From Rhodopirellula sp. (GTDB taxonomy: Bacteria > Planctomycetota > Planctomycetia > Pirellulales > Pirellulaceae), in contig JAHELS010000017.1 of assembly GCA_024644085.1 (NCBI GenBank), forward strand, positions 1 to 52,890: a stretch of 52,890 nucleotides of DNA. Direction: 5' to 3'. A program made the position numbers and the translations under genes. Of this stretch, positions 19,022 through 28,491 are shown in pieces (the stretch's first letter is position 1; every line of letters starts with the position of its first letter). The notes under the pieces are model-generated. The model did not search any database, was not told the DNA's origin, and saw only the letters and a list, made by a program, of their open reading frames with translations.

Positions 19022-21892
19022 TCAATCCAATAATCGAAACTCGGTTCCCGCAAAAATGGCGGCAATGAATTCGTGCCATGCGTCGAGCGATTCCAGCTGA
19101 CCATCAAACACGGGCGCTGCGATTCGGAGATCCTCCTCGCACGGAGCCCGTTGCAGGCAAATGCGGAAAACCATTTCAAGGCGATCCTCAAAGTCCACCG
19201 ATTCATCCAGGATTCGCTCGGCCGTGTCCCGCGACCATTTGTTCACGTCCGGGCTGTTGATCAACACAAGCGCCTGCGATGGAACATTGGTGGTCGGACG
19301 CTTGCCCACCAACAGGTCTGGATCGGCGACATCCAACGCGGTCAACAACGCAGGCATGTAACCGCGTACCACGGGAAGATAAATCGATCGGCACGAATCG
19401 GAAACGTCACCGAAAGTGGCCGTCTCATCGCCGCTGTTTTTCGAGACAAGCGTGCCGCGACCACTCATTGGTTCGGTTCGTGGACCCCGGTCAAGCTTTC
19501 CCGTCGCAGCAATCATTGCATCGCGAATCGATTCCACCGGCAATCGACGACGAGGCATTCGCCAAAGCAGCCGGTTTTCGGGGTCAATCGCATGACTATC
19601 AGCGTTGAAATCCGATGATCGATTGTAGGCGGCGGAGGTGACGATCCGGCGAATCACCGGCTTCACCTTCCACCCACCACGAACAAACTCGGTCGCCAAC
19701 TCATCAAGCAACTGAGGATGTGAAGGCCGATCACCTTGTGCACCGAAGTTGTCGACGGTGCGCACGAGACCTTCACCCATCAAGTGCATCCAAATGCGAT
19801 TCACATGAACACGCGCCACCAACGGATTGTCCGGATCGGTCAACCAGTCGGACAACTCGAGTCGCCCGCTTCCAAGCGGATCACGGATCGACGAATCGCC
19901 GCTCGTACAAACCTGCACGAACCCGCGAGGCACGACGTCACCAAGGTTGTTGACCTCGCCTCGAACATGGACGGGGCTGTCGGCAATCTGATCGGTCGAC
20001 CGGTCGGCCGGCGCCATCGATTCGGGTAACGGGCGGGGGGCGCGCCTTTTTAACTCGCTCAAAGCTTTCTTGAGCAAATCAACCTGTGCCTTCGCGAAGT
20101 CGACCTTCGAGGCCGCCGGGCTCGCGTCGGTCGGCTCATCGGAACGCGGCGGGACGTCGGAGTCATCGGAGTCGACGCGAAGGAACTGCACAGCATCAGC
20201 GATCACATAGCCGTCGGTCCCCTCATTGGATATCGTCACCGTGGCGTCCGCTTCGCCGAAGAACTCAAAGGTGCCCAACGACGACCACATCGGTTCGATC
20301 GTCACGGTGCGTTGGTTCACGAACACGGTTTCCTCTCCGCCCGCAGTCGCGATCGTCACCGGAACCCGCGAGGCCCGTGTTGACCCTGGGGAATGGGACA
20401 GCCGAACTTCATAACGTCCGGCGTGTTCCAATTGCGTCGTGAATTTGATCGACGCTTTGCCCTTGTCGGAATTGTTGTCGTGCACGTAACCGCGACCGAC
20501 GAAATCCTTGATGTATACCGACGATTTCCACTGACCCGTCTTCTCCGCGTCGACGTCATCCACGACGGTGCCCGCGTGCAACGAATTCTGAGTTGCTCGC
20601 TGCGACGCCTCGTATTCGGCCTCCGCCGATTTCAATTTCGCTTCAAGTGACTTCACCGCCTGCTGATGCGCGGTCCATTGGGTGCGATGCTCGTCAGTGG
20701 TTGGTAGTTTCGCCCGGTTCCAAGTGCTGACGTATTTCTGGCTTTCGCCGTTGAGTGTGATCGTGCTTTTGAAAATCCCGGCCAATGCGTAGTAGTCTTC
20801 GGTTGGTACGGGGTCGAACTTGTGATCGTGACAACGCGCACACCCGAGCGTCAGGCCGAGGAACGCCCGACCAACCGTGTCGATCTGTTCGTCGACCACG
20901 TCGAGAGTCAGCTTCGCCTTGTCACGCTCACTTAACATTTTCGTGCCGAGCATCAAAAACGTTGTCGCAACGAGATTGCTATAGCGCTCGTCGTCCGATT
21001 CGACCGGCAGGAGATCACCGGCGATTTGCTGGCGGATCATTTCGTCAAACGGACGATCCTCGGAATAAGCTCGGATCAGGTAGTCGCGGTATCGCCAAGC
21101 TTCGTGGTGGGTCGCATTAAAATCGGCGCCGTTGCTGTCGGCATAACGGGCAACGTCCATCCAATGCCGCGCCCAATGTTCGCCGTATTCCGGCGAGGCC
21201 AGCATCGCGTCGACAATTCTTCGCCAGTGATCGTTTGTCGGCTGGGCGATCCAGCGGCGCTGCAGATCAGGCTGAGGGGGTAATCCGGTCAGGTCAAACG
21301 CCAAACGGCGAAGCCGCACTTCGGGCGTGGCAAGCCCGTTAGCCGCTACCTCGGACTGCTGCAGACGCGCATGGATGAATTGATCGATCGCGCCTCGCGA
21401 ATCCCCCGTGGCGATCACTGGCGCGGTGGCAAATCCAATCGGCCGGAACGCCCAAAACCTCCTCCCCTCGTCGATGTCAATCTTATCCCTCGGCGCGGCC
21501 GCACTTCCATTGCCTCGACGAGGGTCGATTGCGCCGGCTGCAACCCACAATTCAAAGTCTTTGATCACTTCATCCGGCAGACGTCCACCCGGCGGCATCT
21601 CGGTTGACTCGTAGCGGATGGCCGAAATCAACATGCTGCCGTCGACGTCACCTCGCTCAAGCACCGGCCCGCTGTCACCGCCGGTCAACATACCGTTGGA
21701 GGAATCAAGCAACAGCGACCCGCCGATCTCGTCGGCCTCCGCGGAATGACACTCGTAACAATGCTTCGCGAGAACCGGGCGAATTCGATTTTCAAAGAAC
21801 GCAATCGAATCGGGATCGGCCGCCTCGAGGACGATGCCCTCGAGAAGAACCGACGCGATCGCGAAAAGCGAGAATTGGAGGAGGCGATTCAT
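19022..21892 (-). CDS. PSCyt1/DUF1549/DUF1553 (PSD1) cytochrome-c protein with golvesin-like domain
   Basis: About 956 residues from ATG 21892, which starts the signal peptide (NRLLQFSLFAIASVLLEG). PSCyt1 with CYECH (about 45-49) is followed by DUF1549 with CARCHDHKFDPVP, then DUF1553 at the C-terminus. Between the last two, roughly residues 460-600, is a beta-sandwich matching golvesin/xanthan-lyase C-terminal domains, with GRGYVHDNNSDKGKASIKF and TISNEGTDGYVIADAVQF; this points to carbohydrate or surface binding. The other PSCyt protein in this window carries a discoidin-like segment in the equivalent place. It leads a minus-strand unit with the second DUF1501 gene. Confidence 0.9.
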   Translation of the reverse strand: MNRLLQFSLFAIASVLLEGIVLEAADPDSIAFFENRIRPVLAKHCYECHSAEADEIGGSLLLDSSNGMLTGGDSGPVLERGDVDGSMLISAIRYESTEMPPGGRLPDEVIKDFELWVAAGAIDPRRGNGSAAAPRDKIDIDEGRRFWAFRPIGFATAPVIATGDSRGAIDQFIHARLQQSEVAANGLATPEVRLRRLAFDLTGLPPQPDLQRRWIAQPTNDHWRRIVDAMLASPEYGEHWARHWMDVARYADSNGADFNATHHEAWRYRDYLIRAYSEDRPFDEMIRQQIAGDLLPVESDDERYSNLVATTFLMLGTKMLSERDKAKLTLDVVDEQIDTVGRAFLGLTLGCARCHDHKFDPVPTEDYYALAGIFKSTITLNGESQKYVSTWNRAKLPTTDEHRTQWTAHQQAVKSLEAKLKSAEAEYEASQRATQNSLHAGTVVDDVDAEKTGQWKSSVYIKDFVGRGYVHDNNSDKGKASIKFTTQLEHAGRYEVRLSHSPGSTRASRVPVTIATAGGEETVFVNQRTVTIEPMWSSLGTFEFFGEADATVTISNEGTDGYVIADAVQFLRVDSDDSDVPPRSDEPTDASPAASKVDFAKAQVDLLKKALSELKRRAPRPLPESMAPADRSTDQIADSPVHVRGEVNNLGDVVPRGFVQVCTSGDSSIRDPLGSGRLELSDWLTDPDNPLVARVHVNRIWMHLMGEGLVRTVDNFGAQGDRPSHPQLLDELATEFVRGGWKVKPVIRRIVTSAAYNRSSDFNADSHAIDPENRLLWRMPRRRLPVESIRDAMIAATGKLDRGPRTEPMSGRGTLVSKNSGDETATFGDVSDSCRSIYLPVVRGYMPALLTALDVADPDLLVGKRPTTNVPSQALVLINSPDVNKWSRDTAERILDESVDFEDRLEMVFRICLQRAPCEEDLRIAAPVFDGQLESLDAWHEFIAAIFAGTEFRLLD

Positions 21893-22166
21893 GATCGGAG
21901 AACGCCGATCGAGAAGGGAAAACAAGGCAGAATCAGGTGGGGCATACAGACTACCACGAGTCCCCCCTTGATCCCAGCCATTATTCGTTTTGAACTCGTT
22001 TACCGCCGAAAACAGGGAACATCCGCTATGTGCCCTTGCCAGCCACTACCCGTTGAAAACTGGCGATTGGAGCTGTAATTGTGCCGACGGCCACACGGTG
22101 TAATGCGGACCAGAGAAACTGAGTCACAGAATTCGACCGGCACATGCCTAGCAGAGAATCCGAATC

Positions 22167-22865
22167 ATGAACGTTCTCATTTTGACCGGCGCCGGAATCT
22201 CGGCTGAATCCGGCGTCCCAACTTTTCGTGGTGAGGACGGATTGTGGGAAGGGCACCGGTTGGACGAAGTTGCCACTCCATCAGCCTTTGAGCGGAATCC
22301 TCACCTGGTGCACCGATTCTATAACGAGCGCCGCCGAAGTCTGCTATCCGAATCGGTGCAACCCAATGCGGCACACATTGCGTTGGCCGAATTCGAGGCT
22401 GCCCATCACGACGAGTTTCTGCTGGTAACACAAAACATTGACGACTTGCACTATCGCGCGGGCAGCAGGAATGTGCTATCGATGCACGGCGAGCTTTTGA
22501 AAGCGAAATGCCTCGACTCGGGGGAAGTATTTCCGTGGCAAGAAGACTTGACGATGGAGACACCCCACCCGCGCGACCCGTCACAGCAGGGTCGATTGCG
22601 GCCTCACGTCGTCTGGTTCGGCGAGATGCCGTTCGGGCTCGACTTGATCAGCACAGCAGCGCAGTCGGCCGACTTGTTCGTTGCAATCGGGACCTCCGCG
22701 GTCGTCTATCCCGCGGCCGGAATCGTCGACTTGACGCGCGCGGATTGTCGAACGGTCGAAATCAACCTGGACGATACTCCACAGTCAACCGCCTTCGATG
22801 AATCCATTCGAGGAAAAGCATCGGTGGAAGTTCCGAAGTTTCTCCGGCAGCTCACGGCGACCTAG
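22167..22865 (+). CDS. cobB: NAD-dependent deacylase, class III sirtuin
   Basis: 232 residues. Removes acyl groups from lysines using NAD. Landmarks: GAGISAESGVPTFRG (8-22), TQNIDDL (88-94), catalytic His107 in MHGEL, VVWFGEMPFGLD, and AIGTSAVVYPAAG. The FYNERRR segment (51-57) retains the Tyr and Arg of class III enzymes that bind succinyl or malonyl lysine. Odd point: of the zinc cysteines only one remains (KAKC, 115); the partner CxxC is absent and replaced by a short proline-rich segment. Monocistronic by context, ending in a palindromic element. Confidence 0.92.
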   Translation: MNVLILTGAGISAESGVPTFRGEDGLWEGHRLDEVATPSAFERNPHLVHRFYNERRRSLLSESVQPNAAHIALAEFEAAHHDEFLLVTQNIDDLHYRAGSRNVLSMHGELLKAKCLDSGEVFPWQEDLTMETPHPRDPSQQGRLRPHVVWFGEMPFGLDLISTAAQSADLFVAIGTSAVVYPAAGIVDLTRADCRTVEINLDDTPQSTAFDESIRGKASVEVPKFLRQLTAT

Positions 22866-22964
22866 GCCTTGTCTCAAAAGGGGCCTGACCCTCCTGGCAA
22901 GACGCGATTACTGGCAAACTGGTTTGCCCTCCAAAGGGTCAGACCCCTTTTGAGACAAGGCTAG
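22862..22964. repeat. Palindromic intergenic element, copy 1
   Basis: Left arm 22862-22892 and right arm 22935-22964 are complementary except for one substitution and one extra base. They share the core TTGTCTCAAAAGGGG. An inner hairpin GGCAAA-CTGG-TTTGCC lies at 22913-22928. The arms reach into the stop codons of both convergent genes (sirtuin TAG and the cysteine-rich protein TAG). A related palindrome occurs at 34016-34062. The type resembles REP/BIME elements and could also stop transcription from both sides. Confidence 0.75.
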
Positions 22965-23539
22965 TAATCACTCGACTTGGGAGGACCCTCGGCCACGTCG
23001 GGTCGTTTCCGAAAGATCTTCCGAGTGCGATGTGGCGTGTATGGTTTTTCGGCTGGTGCCGCTTCGACAATTTTCTTGGCGGGAGTCGGCTCGATTGCGA
23101 CGTGCACAAGGTCACCCGGTGAACAACACGAATCGCATCCGTCACAACCCGCGTCGCAACCTCCACCGAGTGAAAGGAAGGCACCACAGCCTCCGTCACA
23201 AGTTGCTTCGCCGCAATCGCCGCACCCGCTGTCGCAGCGATAGCCCCACAAGCTTGCAACGCCACTGAAGACCGAGCGGCATTTACCGCACGATTGTCCA
23301 TTGAAATTCCCACACCGATCGCAAGGATCGCAACAATCGGCTGGATGATTGATCCAGGGATCAATGTAAAGTTCGCCGCAACCCTCGCACTCACCGCATC
23401 CATCGCAGGAGCTGCCGAACGCGACCGGACCGCAATTCCCAGCCGGGCCGCAAGCCATCGGGCCTACACAGCCGGTCAGAAACATTAGAGTGGAACAGAG
23501 AAGTGCCGCCGAGCAGAAATGGGCAGTCGACATGATCAT
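22961..23539 (-). CDS. Cysteine-rich lipoprotein
   Basis: About 192 residues with some 25 cysteines, many as CxxC or CDGC/CGEC pairs in a Gly-rich background. The N-terminus is a lipoprotein signal (STLMFLTGC, lipobox LTGC). Starts at 23539 and 23533 both precede it; 23539 has AGGG upstream. A basic C-terminal tail (HRTRKIFRKRP) follows. It may be a disulfide-rich envelope or metal-binding protein; similar cysteine-rich secreted proteins are frequent in Planctomycetes. No enzymatic motif. Confidence 0.75.
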   Translation of the reverse strand: MIMSTAHFCSAALLCSTLMFLTGCVGPMACGPAGNCGPVAFGSSCDGCGECEGCGELYIDPWINHPADCCDPCDRCGNFNGQSCGKCRSVFSGVASLWGYRCDSGCGDCGEATCDGGCGAFLSLGGGCDAGCDGCDSCCSPGDLVHVAIEPTPAKKIVEAAPAEKPYTPHRTRKIFRKRPDVAEGPPKSSDY

Positions 23540-23654
23540 GGACCCTGTGTGACATTCTTGGATAGACATCACAGGTATCGGCGACGCAACCGGCAAAGTT
23601 AAATCCTTTTGCCCAATCGTCAAACTTTGACAACCTCGGGTGCGTGAAACTCGT

Positions 23655-24830
23655 CTATCCGAGCATCCTCGATGCCACCGTATCGGCAAACAGGATTCCG
23701 CGCGAGGTCAACCGTAGCCTCTCGCCTGCCCATGCCAGCAACCCTTCGCTCATCGATTGACTGATCGCCTCGCCGCACTGAGAACTCAGATCGACACCGC
23801 ACTGGGTCGAGAGACGATTCAGATCGATTCCTTCGAGCATTCGGATCCCGAACGCGGCCCGTTCTCTCGCGTACTGGAGGACTGAGATCGGCTCGCATTC
23901 CGCGGTTGGACTTTGACCATTCTCGATCCGACGCAAGTAGGTCGTTGTGCTGCGGTGGTTCAGCTCGCGTCGACCGTCGACAAATCTGGCCGCGCCTGGA
24001 CCCGAGGCGAACCAGCCCTGGCCCTGCCAATACGCCAGGTTGTGACGACAGTGGTTGCCAGGGCGCGCGAAGTTTGAGATCTCGTAATGATCGAGGCCGG
24101 CGGCGGCGGCGGTCGACTGCGCCGCAGCGTACATCTCGACTTCAAGCGAATCCAACGTCGGTTCGAGTTCACCGTGGTAACGTCGGCTCCAAAAAGAAGT
24201 TCCTTTCTCGTAGGTCAGATTGTAGGTGGAAAGATGGGAGATCGGCATCGAGACAGCCGTGTCGAGATCACGTCTCCAACTTTCAAGGCTTTCGCCCGGC
24301 GCTGCGAAGATCAAATCGATCGAGACGTTCGCAACCCGCTCGACGGTCCGATCTATCGCAAGGCGAGCCGCGTGGCCCGAGTGCCCCCGTTCGAGCATCA
24401 TCAGTTTGCGGTCGTCAAATGATTGAACGCCGAGGCTGATTCGATTGACGCCGTGTTCGACGATCAGATCGAGCTTCTCGCTGGTGACGTCTTCGGGGTT
24501 GGCTTCGATCGTCCACTCGAATTCCGACGCCAGCGCAAACCGCTGCCGAATCATCCGCATCAATCGGCAAAGTTGGTCCGGATTCAAATGGGTGGGCGTT
24601 CCTCCGCCGATGAACACAGTCTGGACACCGGGCCGTTGCAACGCTTCGAGTTCGCGGTCGAGCGCCGTCAGAAAACGATCAACCAAATCTTCGCGGCCAG
24701 CCACGATTGAAAAGTTGCAGTAGCCGCAGCGATGGCGACAAAACGGAACATGGACATACGCCGCTTGCGGTGCCGGCCATCCGCCGGGCGGCGCGGCGAG
24801 ATCGCTCGACGATTCATTGCCGAGATTCAT
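23655..24830 (-). CDS. hemW: Radical SAM heme chaperone HemW (coproporphyrinogen oxidase-like)
   Basis: About 391 residues. The radical SAM cluster motif CRHRCGYCNF (CxxxCxxC) follows the typical YVHVPF strand; GGGTPTHL, TIEANPEDVT and RISLGVQSF are standard HemN/HemW landmarks. The C-terminal HemN domain is present. Known HemW proteins bind and deliver heme rather than oxidise coproporphyrinogen. The usual GxGxGA-H segment reads GWFASGPGAARF, somewhat divergent. ATG 24830 overlaps the stop of the upstream MBL gene by four bases; a GTG at 24836 is also possible. Confidence 0.9.
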   Translation of the reverse strand: MNLGNESSSDLAAPPGGWPAPQAAYVHVPFCRHRCGYCNFSIVAGREDLVDRFLTALDRELEALQRPGVQTVFIGGGTPTHLNPDQLCRLMRMIRQRFALASEFEWTIEANPEDVTSEKLDLIVEHGVNRISLGVQSFDDRKLMMLERGHSGHAARLAIDRTVERVANVSIDLIFAAPGESLESWRRDLDTAVSMPISHLSTYNLTYEKGTSFWSRRYHGELEPTLDSLEVEMYAAAQSTAAAAGLDHYEISNFARPGNHCRHNLAYWQGQGWFASGPGAARFVDGRRELNHRSTTTYLRRIENGQSPTAECEPISVLQYARERAAFGIRMLEGIDLNRLSTQCGVDLSSQCGEAISQSMSEGLLAWAGERLRLTSRGILFADTVASRMLG

Positions 24831-25666
24831 ATCCACAACTTCAGCCGGCCGCCGAGCATGTCGGGCAGTGCGCGTTGCACAAAGCGTTTGACCTGGGCAG
24901 CGTTGTACCGTGTGCTCAGATGGGCGGCGATCACCAGTTCATTGTTGAATCGATCGGCGCGCTGGCGGTAATCATCAACATGCATGTGACCGTGTTTGTG
25001 AATCTTTTCCTTGCGATGTTCCGGGGCAACGAAAGTCATTTCACTGACGAGAACTTTGGATTCATAGAAAACCGGGTTGTCGTCCAAACCCCGTGGTGCG
25101 GTATCGCCGGTGTAGGCGAAGACGGGAACACGCACTTCGGACGTGACTTCGTTGCCTGCGATCCGCAGGTCACGAATCTGGTCGCCGCTGAGATCCTGGA
25201 ATTCGCTTTTCAACTTGTGACGGCGCTGGTGCACCACAAAACCGACCGAATCGATCGTGTGTTGTGTCGGAAGCGTGGTAACAACGTACTCGCGACTGAC
25301 GCTGATCTCGTCCCCCGGCAGCAATCCAATCAATTCGCAAGGCATCGCCCCGCGATCAAGCCGACGAAACATCTGCAACATGTCCCACGCTGTGTCGACC
25401 GCGGAATCCGGCAGATAGATTGCCGGCGGATCCATTTTCATCATGCGCCTGCGCGAAACGTAGGCCGGCAGGGCGGCGATGTGGTCGAGGTGCGCGTGGG
25501 AGATGAACATCGTCGACGTCCCCATGAAATCCCACGGCTGAACGCCCACGTCAAAAAGCAGCTTCAATTCGTTGAGACGCCAACACGTCTGGACGGCGGC
25601 GCGCGAATACCCCTCGATTGTCAAACCGTCGTGGTGATGCGAGAGCAGGGGTACGTTTTCAACCAT
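24827..25666 (-). CDS. MBL-fold metallohydrolase, RNase Z-like
   Basis: 279 residues. The zinc-binding HAHLDH (57-62) and downstream ligands TQHT (154-157), YTGDTA and AAHLSTRYN follow the RNase Z/ElaC-like order. A segment MKMDPPAIYLPDS follows the first motif. The length is near that of short RNase Z homologues, but the tRNA-binding exosite is not obvious, so the substrate is uncertain. It is coupled to hemW and 148 bases downstream of scpA on the same strand. Confidence 0.82.
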   Translation of the reverse strand: MVENVPLLSHHHDGLTIEGYSRAAVQTCWRLNELKLLFDVGVQPWDFMGTSTMFISHAHLDHIAALPAYVSRRRMMKMDPPAIYLPDSAVDTAWDMLQMFRRLDRGAMPCELIGLLPGDEISVSREYVVTTLPTQHTIDSVGFVVHQRRHKLKSEFQDLSGDQIRDLRIAGNEVTSEVRVPVFAYTGDTAPRGLDDNPVFYESKVLVSEMTFVAPEHRKEKIHKHGHMHVDDYRQRADRFNNELVIAAHLSTRYNAAQVKRFVQRALPDMLGGRLKLWI

Positions 25667-25755
25667 CGAGAGCGAGCGTCAACTTCATGAACGTTGAATG
25701 GAAATCAGCCGGATCGGGGTGAGTCGGTGGCTCATTGAACCGCGTGGACACCCCG

Positions 25756-25772
25756 CCCGTGAACCCCACGGG
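25756..25772. other. Small hairpin between scpA and the MBL gene
   Basis: CCCGTG (25756-25761) and CACGGG (25767-25772) enclose five bases. It lies between two genes of the same strand and lacks a T-run, so it may be an attenuating or stabilising structure, or chance. Confidence 0.25.
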
Positions 25773-25814
25773 ATCAGGTTGTCGCACGTCGAGCCGATTC
25801 AACGGCGCGCAGAA

Positions 25815-26618
25815 TCAACGGGGGCGGCCCGGCATATTCGAGGCATCGAATTCTTCGGCAGCGTAATTATCTACCTCGTTGACGCTTAAATCCTCGCTGT
25901 AGTTCGCGGTTCGCACCACGTAGATGTCCCCACTCTCGTCCTGTTCGACGGCTGCCCCGTGATGCCGCGTCAATTCCAGCGTGGCCAGGAACCAACCGAT
26001 CACCGACGACTTGTGGACACCCCCTTGGACGAGGTCCATCAGCGGAACCTTCGCGTCGGCGCCGAGCCGGTCGTGAATCCGTTTCATATAGACATGGATC
26101 GGAGTGTCGTCGTAGATCACTTCGGTTTGCGGCGGCCCGCCCGCCTCACGCATGATTCGACCGAAGGCACTGACGAGATCCCAGATTTCGAGATCGACGA
26201 TCGGCTGGTCACCCGGATCGATTCGCCGCCGCGGTAAATCGTCTGCGATCCGTTCGTAGCGTTGCTGCCACCGTCCTCCCATTTCATCGAGGATCGCCGC
26301 GGCGTCGCGGATCTCCTTGTACTGAAGCAGCCGCTCGACGAGTTCTGATTGCGGGTCGACGACCTGCTCCTCTTCGGATTCCTCGACGATCTTGGGCAGC
26401 ACCGACTGGCTTTTCAATTCCACCAACGTGCTGGCAAGGTCGATGAAATCGCCCACATCCCCCAGATCGAGCTCCTTGAGTACATCGATGTATTGGAGGT
26501 ATTGCTCGACGAGCTTCGACAGCGGCATCTCCGAGAGGCTGACTTCGTGTCGCCTCACCAGGTAAAGCAGCAGATCAAGCGGTCCTCGATAAGCGGGTAA
26601 CTCGACGCGGAAGGTCAT
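25815..26618 (-). CDS. scpA: Segregation and condensation protein A
   Basis: About 267 residues; the kleisin subunit of the SMC-ScpA-ScpB condensin, which organises and separates chromosomes. Diagnostic N-terminus FRVELPAYRGPLDLLLYLV followed by IDLASTLVELKSQSVLP; a winged-helix C-terminus (TEVIYDDTPIHVYMKR, then GWFLATLELTR) binds the SMC head. ATG 26618 starts the conserved domain; the longer frame from 26672 adds an unrelated leader. scpB is not beside it in this window. Divergent from ilvN. Confidence 0.93.
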   Translation of the reverse strand: MTFRVELPAYRGPLDLLLYLVRRHEVSLSEMPLSKLVEQYLQYIDVLKELDLGDVGDFIDLASTLVELKSQSVLPKIVEESEEEQVVDPQSELVERLLQYKEIRDAAAILDEMGGRWQQRYERIADDLPRRRIDPGDQPIVDLEIWDLVSAFGRIMREAGGPPQTEVIYDDTPIHVYMKRIHDRLGADAKVPLMDLVQGGVHKSSVIGWFLATLELTRHHGAAVEQDESGDIYVVRTANYSEDLSVNEVDNYAAEEFDASNMPGRPR

Positions 26619-26846
26619 GTGGCGGTGTCGTTTTGCGGAAAAACAGGAGGTCGCGGCGAACTCGTGGGCCACGCATCACTCTCTGTCTTGATGAAATCTC
26701 TGTGCGGTGTCGATCCCAAATCGCCGGCGATGAGAGCGGTTGCTGTTGCCGCAAATCTCGGTACTTGCTGGATTTAGGCACCAAAATTATGATGCTTCGC
26801 TTCGATCGGTTTACCAACCCCAAATCCTGTTTTCCCCAACTCTCTG

Positions 26847-27386
26847 ATGTCCAAATCTAACCATCGCCACGTTCTGTCGGCCCTCGTCCAGAACGTACCG
26901 GGGGTGCTCGCCCATATTTCCGGCATGCTTGCCTCGCGTGGTTTCAACATCGATTCGCTGGCCGTCGGCGAAACCGAGGACCCGCACCTCTCGCGGATGA
27001 CTTTCGTCGTGGTGGGCGACGATCGCGTATTGGAGCAGGTAGGAAAGCAGTTGGAAAAAATCGTCACGGTGGTCCGCGTGCTTGATGTCAGCAGCCGTGA
27101 CTTCGTCGAGCGCGACCTGCTGCTGATGAAAGTCAAATCGCCGGCTGGAAATTCACGCAGCGAGATTCGCGAGCTGGTCGATATCTTTCGCGGCAAGATT
27201 GTCGACGTTGGTCCCAATGAAATCATGGTTGAAATCAGCGGCCGTGAAAACAAGGTGCAAGCGTTTATCGAGCGGATGCGACCCTACGGTATCACCGAAC
27301 TCGTCCGCACCGGCCGGATCGCGATGGTGCGAAGTGGCAGCGACCACGAATCGACCGCCGACGCCCCAACCCGCGCCGCCTCCTGA
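26847..27386 (+). CDS. ilvN: Acetolactate synthase small (regulatory) subunit
   Basis: 179 residues. Regulatory subunit of the first common enzyme in branched-chain amino acid synthesis; mediates valine feedback. The N-terminal ACT domain shows [26 protein letters not shown] (positions 16 to 41), and the C-terminal ACT-like half contains [21 protein letters not shown]. Followed after about 97 bases by ilvC. The catalytic subunit gene ilvB/ilvI is not beside it, which is unusual since the two are commonly adjacent. Confidence 0.95.
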   Translation: MSKSNHRHVLSALVQNVPGVLAHISGMLASRGFNIDSLAVGETEDPHLSRMTFVVVGDDRVLEQVGKQLEKIVTVVRVLDVSSRDFVERDLLLMKVKSPAGNSRSEIRELVDIFRGKIVDVGPNEIMVEISGRENKVQAFIERMRPYGITELVRTGRIAMVRSGSDHESTADAPTRAAS

Positions 27387-27483
27387 AAACGGCCCGAGCC
27401 GAATTCCGCTGTCCGACCCTGTCGCAAGGGAAACCTTGCTGAACCGTACATTCACGACAATTTTCTCTGGAAAGAATTTACAA

Positions 27484-28488
27484 ATGGCTGCCACGATCTA
27501 TTACGAAAACGATGCTGATCTCTCGCACCTGAAAGGCAAGACCGTTGCGATTCTCGGCTACGGTTCCCAAGGCCACGCACAGGCACAAAACTTGAAAGAC
27601 AGTGGCTGCGATGTCGTGATTGGCCAGCGCCCCGGATCCGCGAATCATGATCTCGCGGTCTCGCACGGTTTTCAACCCAAGTCGATTGCCGACGCAACCG
27701 CGGCTGCCGACGTCGTCAATGTCCTTCTTCCTGATGAAGTGCAAGCCGATATCTACCGCGGCGAGATTCGTGACAATCTCTCCTCGGGTAACGTGCTGAT
27801 GTGCTCGCACGGATTCAACATTCATTTTGGACAAATTGAACCACCCCCGGGCATCGACACGCTGCTCGTTGCGCCCAAAGGACCCGGCCACCTTGTGCGC
27901 AGCGAATATGAAAAGGGCGGCGGTGTCCCCTGTTTGATCGCGCTGGGCGAAGGCGCCGCGGAATCAACCAAACAAATTGGACTCGCCTACGCCAAGGGAA
28001 TTGGCGGGACTCGTGGCGGCGTCATTGAAACGACATTTGCCGAAGAGACCGAAACCGACTTGTTCGGCGAACAGGTCGTCCTCTGCGGAGGCGTCAGCGA
28101 ATTGGTCAAAGCCGGTTTCGATACGCTCGTCGAAGCGGGATATCAACCCGAGATGGCCTACTTCGAGTGCATGCACGAGTTGAAGCTGATTGTCGACCTG
28201 CTGTACCAGGGCGGATTGAGTTACATGCGCTACAGCATCAGCAACACGGCCGAATACGGAGACTACGTCAGCGGACCGCGAATCATCACGGACGAGACCA
28301 AGGCGGAAATGAAACAGATTCTTCACGAAATTCAGTGCGGTGAGTTTGCGCGAAAATGGATTTCGGAAAACCGTGCCGGGGCACCCTTCTTTAAAGCCAC
28401 ACGTCGCCGAGAACGCGACCATGGCGTCGAGCAGATCGGACTCGGTCTTCGCCGCATGATGAACTGGATCGAGGAAAAAGAAGTCTGA
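27484..28488 (+). CDS. ilvC: Ketol-acid reductoisomerase (NADP+), class I
   Basis: 334 residues, the usual length of class I enzymes. Converts acetolactate to dihydroxyisovalerate. GYGSQGHAQ (25-33) is the dinucleotide loop and GQRPGS the specificity loop, consistent with [36 protein letters not shown] and ETDLFGEQ carry the conserved catalytic and metal residues. ATG 27484 starts the conserved sequence; the frame is open much further upstream inside ilvN but that part is not homologous. Forms an operon with ilvN and the DUF4254 gene. Confidence 0.97.
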   Translation: MAATIYYENDADLSHLKGKTVAILGYGSQGHAQAQNLKDSGCDVVIGQRPGSANHDLAVSHGFQPKSIADATAAADVVNVLLPDEVQADIYRGEIRDNLSSGNVLMCSHGFNIHFGQIEPPPGIDTLLVAPKGPGHLVRSEYEKGGGVPCLIALGEGAAESTKQIGLAYAKGIGGTRGGVIETTFAEETETDLFGEQVVLCGGVSELVKAGFDTLVEAGYQPEMAYFECMHELKLIVDLLYQGGLSYMRYSISNTAEYGDYVSGPRIITDETKAEMKQILHEIQCGEFARKWISENRAGAPFFKATRRRERDHGVEQIGLGLRRMMNWIEEKEV

Positions 28489-28491
28489 GCG

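Noticed and set aside
24707..25690. Plus-strand open frame of 327 codons opposite the MBL gene
   Set aside because: It is the antisense shadow of the MBL/RNase Z-like gene, which has clear catalytic motifs; the shadow product has no family resemblance.
27199..27483. N-terminal extension of ilvC
   Set aside because: The frame is open upstream but lies inside ilvN and has no similarity to ketol-acid reductoisomerase; ATG 27484 fits the family.
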